From: Halobacteriovoraceae bacterium
GTDB taxonomy: Bacteria > Bdellovibrionota > Bacteriovoracia > Bacteriovoracales > Bacteriovoracaceae
Reading direction: 5' to 3'
Length of the DNA: 8,302 nucleotides
NCBI GenBank assembly: GCA_018663815.1
Contig: JABJPQ010000596.1
Span: 1-8,302, forward strand
The notes under the pieces are model-generated. The model saw only the letters and a program-made list of their open reading frames with translations, had not been told where the DNA came from and searched no databases. Made by a program: the position numbers and the translations under genes. Shown one piece after another: positions 5,466 through 8,302 of this stretch; the stretch's first letter is position 1, and each line of letters starts with the position of its first letter.

Positions 5466-6485
5466 ATGAGAATATGCACTTATATACGACAAACTCCTCT
5501 CGGTAAATTTAAACGCCTTGGAGTTTTTTTTAATGATACAACTGTTGTTGATGTCAACTTACTGTGGCAAAAACAATTTGAAAAAGAAGGCTTTTTTAAT
5601 CCTAAAGAAAAAGCACTAGATATTGCTCCCTCATCCCTTAGTAAGATTTTAAAAAACTATCAAGAAGCTAGTATTGCTTTTTTTCAAGAATCATTGGAAC
5701 TTTTTAATGAGTTATCAAAAGAGGGATTTTTAAAAACTAATGATGGTGGTGATTTAAGCTTTGATCTTAAAGATGACAAAAGCGTTAAGCTTGCTTGCCC
5801 AATTGATAATATTAACTGTTATCGCGATTTTTATGCCCATGAAAAACATGTTGCCACTGGTTTTAAAAAAAGAGGGGAACCAATTCCCCCAGCATGGTAT
5901 GAAATTCCTGCTTACTACAAAGGACCAACATCAGGTTTTATAGGAACTGATGAGTTCATTCAATGGCCAACGTACACTAAAAAACTTGATTACGAATTAG
6001 AATTTGGATTAGTTATTGCAAAAGATGGCAAAAATATTAAAGCGCAAAATGCAATGGAACATATTTTTGGATATACCGTTTTCAATGATATCTCAGCTAG
6101 AGATATTCAGAAAAAGGAAATGGCCATACGCTTAGGACCTGCCAAAGGAAAAGATTTTTGCTCTGTTGTAGGGCCAGTAATAGTAACAGCTGATGAGTTT
6201 GACTTTAAAGAACCCAACTTAAAAATGACAGCCACTATTAACGATGAAGTTTGGTCAGAGGGTTATACAGGAGACTCACATTATACTTGGGCGCAAATGA
6301 TTGAGCATGCCTCAAAAGAAGAATGGTTACTTGCCACAGATTTTATGGGAAGTGGAACGGTAGGAACAGGATGCGGACTTGAGCTAGATAAGTGGATTCA
6401 ATCAGGTGATATCGTTGAGCTTGAAATAGAAAAAATTGGAAAGATTAGAAATATTGTTGGAACACCAACTCAGCCAGGAGTTTAA
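5466..6485 (+). CDS. Fumarylacetoacetate hydrolase (FAH) family protein
   Basis: This 339-residue enzyme has a variable N-terminal part (1-115) followed by the FAH catalytic fold. By alignment by eye with human fumarylacetoacetase, the metal ligands are present: Asp121 (in DFYAHEKH), Glu177 and Glu179 (LDYELEF), and Asp208 (FNDISARDIQK). The catalytic His is His128, seven residues after Asp121 as in the human enzyme, and Glu306 in GLELDKW sits like the human Glu364. IPAYYKGPTSG (147-157) matches the human 'LPVGYHGRASS' segment. Members cleave or isomerise carbon-carbon bonds of diketo acids with Mg/Ca; fumarylacetoacetate cleavage in tyrosine breakdown is the best guess. Acylpyruvate hydrolase or a 2-hydroxyhepta-2,4-dienedioate isomerase role is possible. 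The ATG follows the aminotransferase stop by 15 nt with a weak ribosome site (GTGAGAG). Confidence 0.88.
   Translation: MRICTYIRQTPLGKFKRLGVFFNDTTVVDVNLLWQKQFEKEGFFNPKEKALDIAPSSLSKILKNYQEASIAFFQESLELFNELSKEGFLKTNDGGDLSFDLKDDKSVKLACPIDNINCYRDFYAHEKHVATGFKKRGEPIPPAWYEIPAYYKGPTSGFIGTDEFIQWPTYTKKLDYELEFGLVIAKDGKNIKAQNAMEHIFGYTVFNDISARDIQKKEMAIRLGPAKGKDFCSVVGPVIVTADEFDFKEPNLKMTATINDEVWSEGYTGDSHYTWAQMIEHASKEEWLLATDFMGSGTVGTGCGLELDKWIQSGDIVELEIEKIGKIRNIVGTPTQPGV
6476..6480 (+). promoter_or_regulatory. Shine-Dalgarno fixing the flavin reductase start at 6487
   Basis: AGGAG at the very end of the FAH-family gene is followed by 6 nt and ATG at 6487. An in-frame ATG at 6436 would add 17 residues inside the FAH coding region, but it lacks such a site and its extension does not resemble the family. 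Confidence 0.75.
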
Positions 6486-6486
6486 T

Positions 6487-7113
6487 ATGCTTAGCTTTGA
6501 TACTGACCAAGATTTGACTCAAAATTATAAATTTCTTATCGGAGCAGTTTTGCCAAGACCGATAGCTGTCGTTTCAACTAAGAATGAAAATGGAACTGAT
6601 AATCTTGCACCATTTTCTTTTTTTAATGTTTTCAGTGCAAAACCTATGATTGTAGGGTTTGCCCCTATTAGAAAACCTAATTCTGGTGAAAAAAAAGACA
6701 CCCTTATTAATATCGAAAGAGAAAAAGAATTTGTTATTAACTTTGTTACTGAAGAGAATGCTGACCTCATCAATTTATGCTCAACAGAAATTCCCCACGG
6801 GGATAGCGAATTTACCTTTGCGGGACTTGATCCTATCCCATCAGAAACAATCAAGGCAGCACGACTAAAACAAAGTCCTATTCACTTTGAATGCAAACTA
6901 AAAGACATTGTCTCTTACGGTGACTGGCCAGGGGCAGGGGCTCTTATCACCGGTGAAGTAACTAAGGTCCATATCGACGAAAAGATCTACGATAATGGTC
7001 GGATAATAACTGATGCTTGGAAGCCTTTAGGCCGAGGGGCAGGAAATGATTGGTTCAAAACAGATAGTATCATTGAGAAAACACGTTTAACTAAAGCGCA
7101 AATTCAAAAATAG
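6487..7113 (+). CDS. Flavin reductase domain protein (FMN-binding split barrel, DIM6/NTAB type)
   Basis: This 208-residue protein is built on the flavin reductase-like domain. The family core is clear: YKFLIGAVLPRPIAVVST (14-31), the FMN-contacting NLAPFSFFNVFSAKP (39-53), GFAPIRKPNSGEKKDTLINI (57-76), EFVINFVTEE (81-90) and a C-terminal GRGAGNDWF (182-190). Members bind FMN and either supply reduced flavin to a partner monooxygenase or act as NAD(P)H:flavin oxidoreductases; no partner oxygenase is encoded in this window. The ATG lies one base after the FAH-family stop and has a strong AGGAG, so the two are certainly co-transcribed. Proteins of this family occur near homogentisate-pathway genes in some bacteria (from memory, not checked), which would agree with a role in aromatic breakdown. 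No terminator is visible in the 38 nt that follow. Confidence 0.88.
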   Translation: MLSFDTDQDLTQNYKFLIGAVLPRPIAVVSTKNENGTDNLAPFSFFNVFSAKPMIVGFAPIRKPNSGEKKDTLINIEREKEFVINFVTEENADLINLCSTEIPHGDSEFTFAGLDPIPSETIKAARLKQSPIHFECKLKDIVSYGDWPGAGALITGEVTKVHIDEKIYDNGRIITDAWKPLGRGAGNDWFKTDSIIEKTRLTKAQIQK

Positions 7114-7115
7114 TA

Positions 7116-7143
7116 TTGTATCTCATTAGGATCAAGTTATAAT
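7116..7143 (+). promoter_or_regulatory. Promoter directly before the lipoprotein gene
   Basis: TTGTAT (7116-7121, 3/6, keeping the TTG core) and a perfect TATAAT (7138-7143) are separated by 16 nt. The predicted transcription start is near 7150, two bases before the ATG at 7152, so the transcript would be nearly leaderless. No Shine-Dalgarno is visible between 7144 and 7151. Confidence 0.55.
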
Positions 7144-7151
7144 CAAAGTAT

Positions 7152-7916
7152 ATGATAAAACTTGTCCTACTCTTACTGTTTATCTCTTGTAATAAATCTT
7201 ATGAGGTTTTAAAGAAAAACGGTTTTTTCTATCTTGAAAATATTAGCGCAGAGATTTTGCGAGCTAAAGAAGTTGAATGGAAAGTAGGAAGAAAAAAAGA
7301 ACGCGTTGTCTCAAGGGGACTCAGGTTTACTTCAACAATTCCCACAATCAACAAAGCGGGGAAAAACATCCTTGCTAAAAAGCATGGCATTGACTCATGG
7401 CTTATCCGTGTTTCCAGAACCCGTAGAAACCAAACACAAGGTCTGGAGTATTTCAGTATTAGCCTTGGAAGTATGACAAAAGCCACTCGGGACTTTACTG
7501 TCAATTTATATTATCATGCATCTTCAGTCTCAAAAGCATTTAGGCTTTTCCATTGCCCCGCCTTTAATCATCGTTTCAAAATTGGTTCATTTAGTATTGA
7601 TAAACGATCTGAAAATATCACTGAAAATTTATTTGTAAGAATCATTGAGCGCTTTAGAGGTAAAGTAACAAGGCTGGGTTTTGCCCCCATGATTATAAGT
7701 GGTGGACGCTCACTTGTTGGAAAGTACTCAGTAGACATTGCCCTTTACAACTCTCGTAAAAAACAAAGATATAGCAAATGGATTAAGTCATCCGGGATTA
7801 TTAATATTAATCAAGAGAATCCAATTTCAATTGCAAGTTGCTCAGGTATTAAAGAAGAGTATAATCCGTTGCCAGAAAGTAAGCTTCCTACCATTAGAGA
7901 TTTAGAAATTAAATAG
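7152..7916 (+). CDS. Predicted lipoprotein of unknown family
   Basis: I do not recognise this 254-residue protein. It begins with a very short lipoprotein signal: Lys3, a run of hydrophobic residues, then LFISC with the lipidated residue expected at Cys13. This would place the mature protein (CNKSYEVL...) in a membrane, inner or outer. The mature part is strongly basic, with clusters such as KVGRKKERVVSR (44-55) and RTRRN (89-93), and it alternates polar and hydrophobic residues in a way that suggests beta strands. Two further cysteines (135 and 230) could pair. There is no recognisable enzyme motif, and the C-terminus (NPLPESKLPTIRDLEIK) looks unstructured. The ATG is needed for the signal; an in-frame stop at 7140-7142 rules out an upstream start. 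It has its own promoter and converges on the PhoD-like gene. Confidence 0.75.
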   Translation: MIKLVLLLLFISCNKSYEVLKKNGFFYLENISAEILRAKEVEWKVGRKKERVVSRGLRFTSTIPTINKAGKNILAKKHGIDSWLIRVSRTRRNQTQGLEYFSISLGSMTKATRDFTVNLYYHASSVSKAFRLFHCPAFNHRFKIGSFSIDKRSENITENLFVRIIERFRGKVTRLGFAPMIISGGRSLVGKYSVDIALYNSRKKQRYSKWIKSSGIININQENPISIASCSGIKEEYNPLPESKLPTIRDLEIK

Positions 7917-8302
7917 TATCGCTTCGGTCAATAACGATTTCATCGATTGTATAAGCCTTAAAGCGAACAGTATTCTTGCCCTCTTTTTTATCTAGTTCAA
8001 AAATTGCATAATTAGGATCAGTATCAAAACCACCGACACGTCTCGAATTTTCACTTTGACTTAACGATCCAGCATACATTTTTGTGTGCATTCCACTAAC
8101 TGTATATTCATAAGATTGTTTTCCAAATTCCTTAGCATCAATTTTCATAACTTCAACTAAATGCCTATCTCCAGAGAGAAACACATATTTTTTATCTGTC
8201 ATTTTAAGCTCATTTAAAAACGACTTAAATTGAACAGGGTGACGACCTTCAAAAGATTCAAAAGGGTGATAAGCACCAAAGAACTGATCTCCCATAATGA
8301 GC
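7909..8302 (-). CDS. PhoD-like alkaline phosphatase family protein (C-terminal part, cut by window edge)
   Basis: Only the last 130 residues are in the window; the reading frame stays open to the right edge (...LIMGDQFFGAYHPF), so the gene starts outside. The segment matches the C-terminal part of PhoD-type metallophosphatases: GDQ followed by an aromatic stretch, HPFESFEGRHPVQFKSFLNEL, and then FLSGDRH. The Asp and His of GDRH are expected metal or phosphate ligands. PhoD enzymes are secreted phosphodiesterase/phosphomonoesterases that release phosphate from organic phosphates or teichoic-acid-like polymers; the substrate is unknown here and the export signal would lie off-window. The tail (about 75-130, with NYAIFELDKKEGKNTVRFKAYT) resembles a small beta region. 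Its stop codon overlaps the end of the convergent lipoprotein gene by 8 nt. The true start cannot be given. Confidence 0.82.
   Translation of the reverse strand, partial: LIMGDQFFGAYHPFESFEGRHPVQFKSFLNELKMTDKKYVFLSGDRHLVEVMKIDAKEFGKQSYEYTVSGMHTKMYAGSLSQSENSRRVGGFDTDPNYAIFELDKKEGKNTVRFKAYTIDEIVIDRSDTI

Noticed and set aside
6436..6486. In-frame ATG that would extend the flavin reductase by 17 residues.
   Set aside because: It lies inside the FAH-family coding region without a ribosome site, whereas AGGAG sits correctly before the ATG at 6487.
6689..6696. A8 run inside the flavin reductase gene, and a similar T8 run at 5524-5531, as phase-variable tracts.
   Set aside because: Runs of this length are ordinary in AT-rich coding DNA and also occur in other genes here; both frames are intact in conserved or normal sequence.
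6525..6854. Minus-strand open frame of 109 codons opposite the flavin reductase gene.
   Set aside because: It is a shadow of a conserved coding sequence; no ribosome site or family resemblance.

Overview
The window is AT-rich chromosomal DNA from what looks like a Gram-negative bacterium. It encodes a FabI enoyl-ACP reductase, a CheY-type receiver, a heptosyltransferase-like GT-B protein, a predicted lipoprotein and a PhoD-type phosphatase. The low GC, tight gene packing, short lipoprotein signal and general protein style remind me of the Bdellovibrionota (Bacteriovorax/Halobacteriovorax-like predators). That assignment is an inference, since no rRNA or other marker is present. I see no mobile element, tRNA, rRNA, CRISPR array or prophage gene. 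The longest stretch without a gene is 186 nt.

Left block, all on the minus strand. The window opens inside a CheY-like receiver-domain gene (1-199) with its own near-consensus sigma70 promoter. Upstream of it lies a compact four-gene operon read right to left: fabI (3680-2910), an EI24/CysZ-like membrane protein with a TTG start (2908-2177), a GT9-like protein (2193-1201) and an AEC-family transporter (1208-309). Spacing is +1, -17 and -8 nt, so translational coupling is likely. The apparent theme is fatty-acid synthesis plus envelope and transport functions.

Middle. A 162-nt divergent promoter region separates fabI from hpf (3843-4130, short-form hibernation promoting factor, plus strand). 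After hpf comes a 186-nt spacer with an unusual element: an 11-bp perfect inverted repeat (4151-4161/4222-4232) closing a 60-nt pyrimidine-rich loop that carries a tandem C-rich 8-mer.

Right block, plus strand. A three-gene operon holds a HisC-type aminotransferase (4317-5450, GTG start), an FAH-family hydrolase (5466-6485) with all fumarylacetoacetase-type active-site residues, and a flavin-reductase-domain protein (6487-7113). No other histidine genes are visible, and the partners suggest aromatic amino-acid catabolism rather than histidine synthesis. An orphan predicted lipoprotein (7152-7916) follows, with a promoter so close to its ATG that the mRNA may be leaderless. It converges, with an 8-nt overlap of ends, on the 3' part of a minus-strand PhoD-like phosphatase gene (7909-8302, partial).

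Most of the window is ordinary core gene content. The parts that look least explained are the 4151-4232 element, the orphan lipoprotein with its tight promoter, and the true substrate of the aminotransferase operon. I do not see clear evidence of a new biological system.
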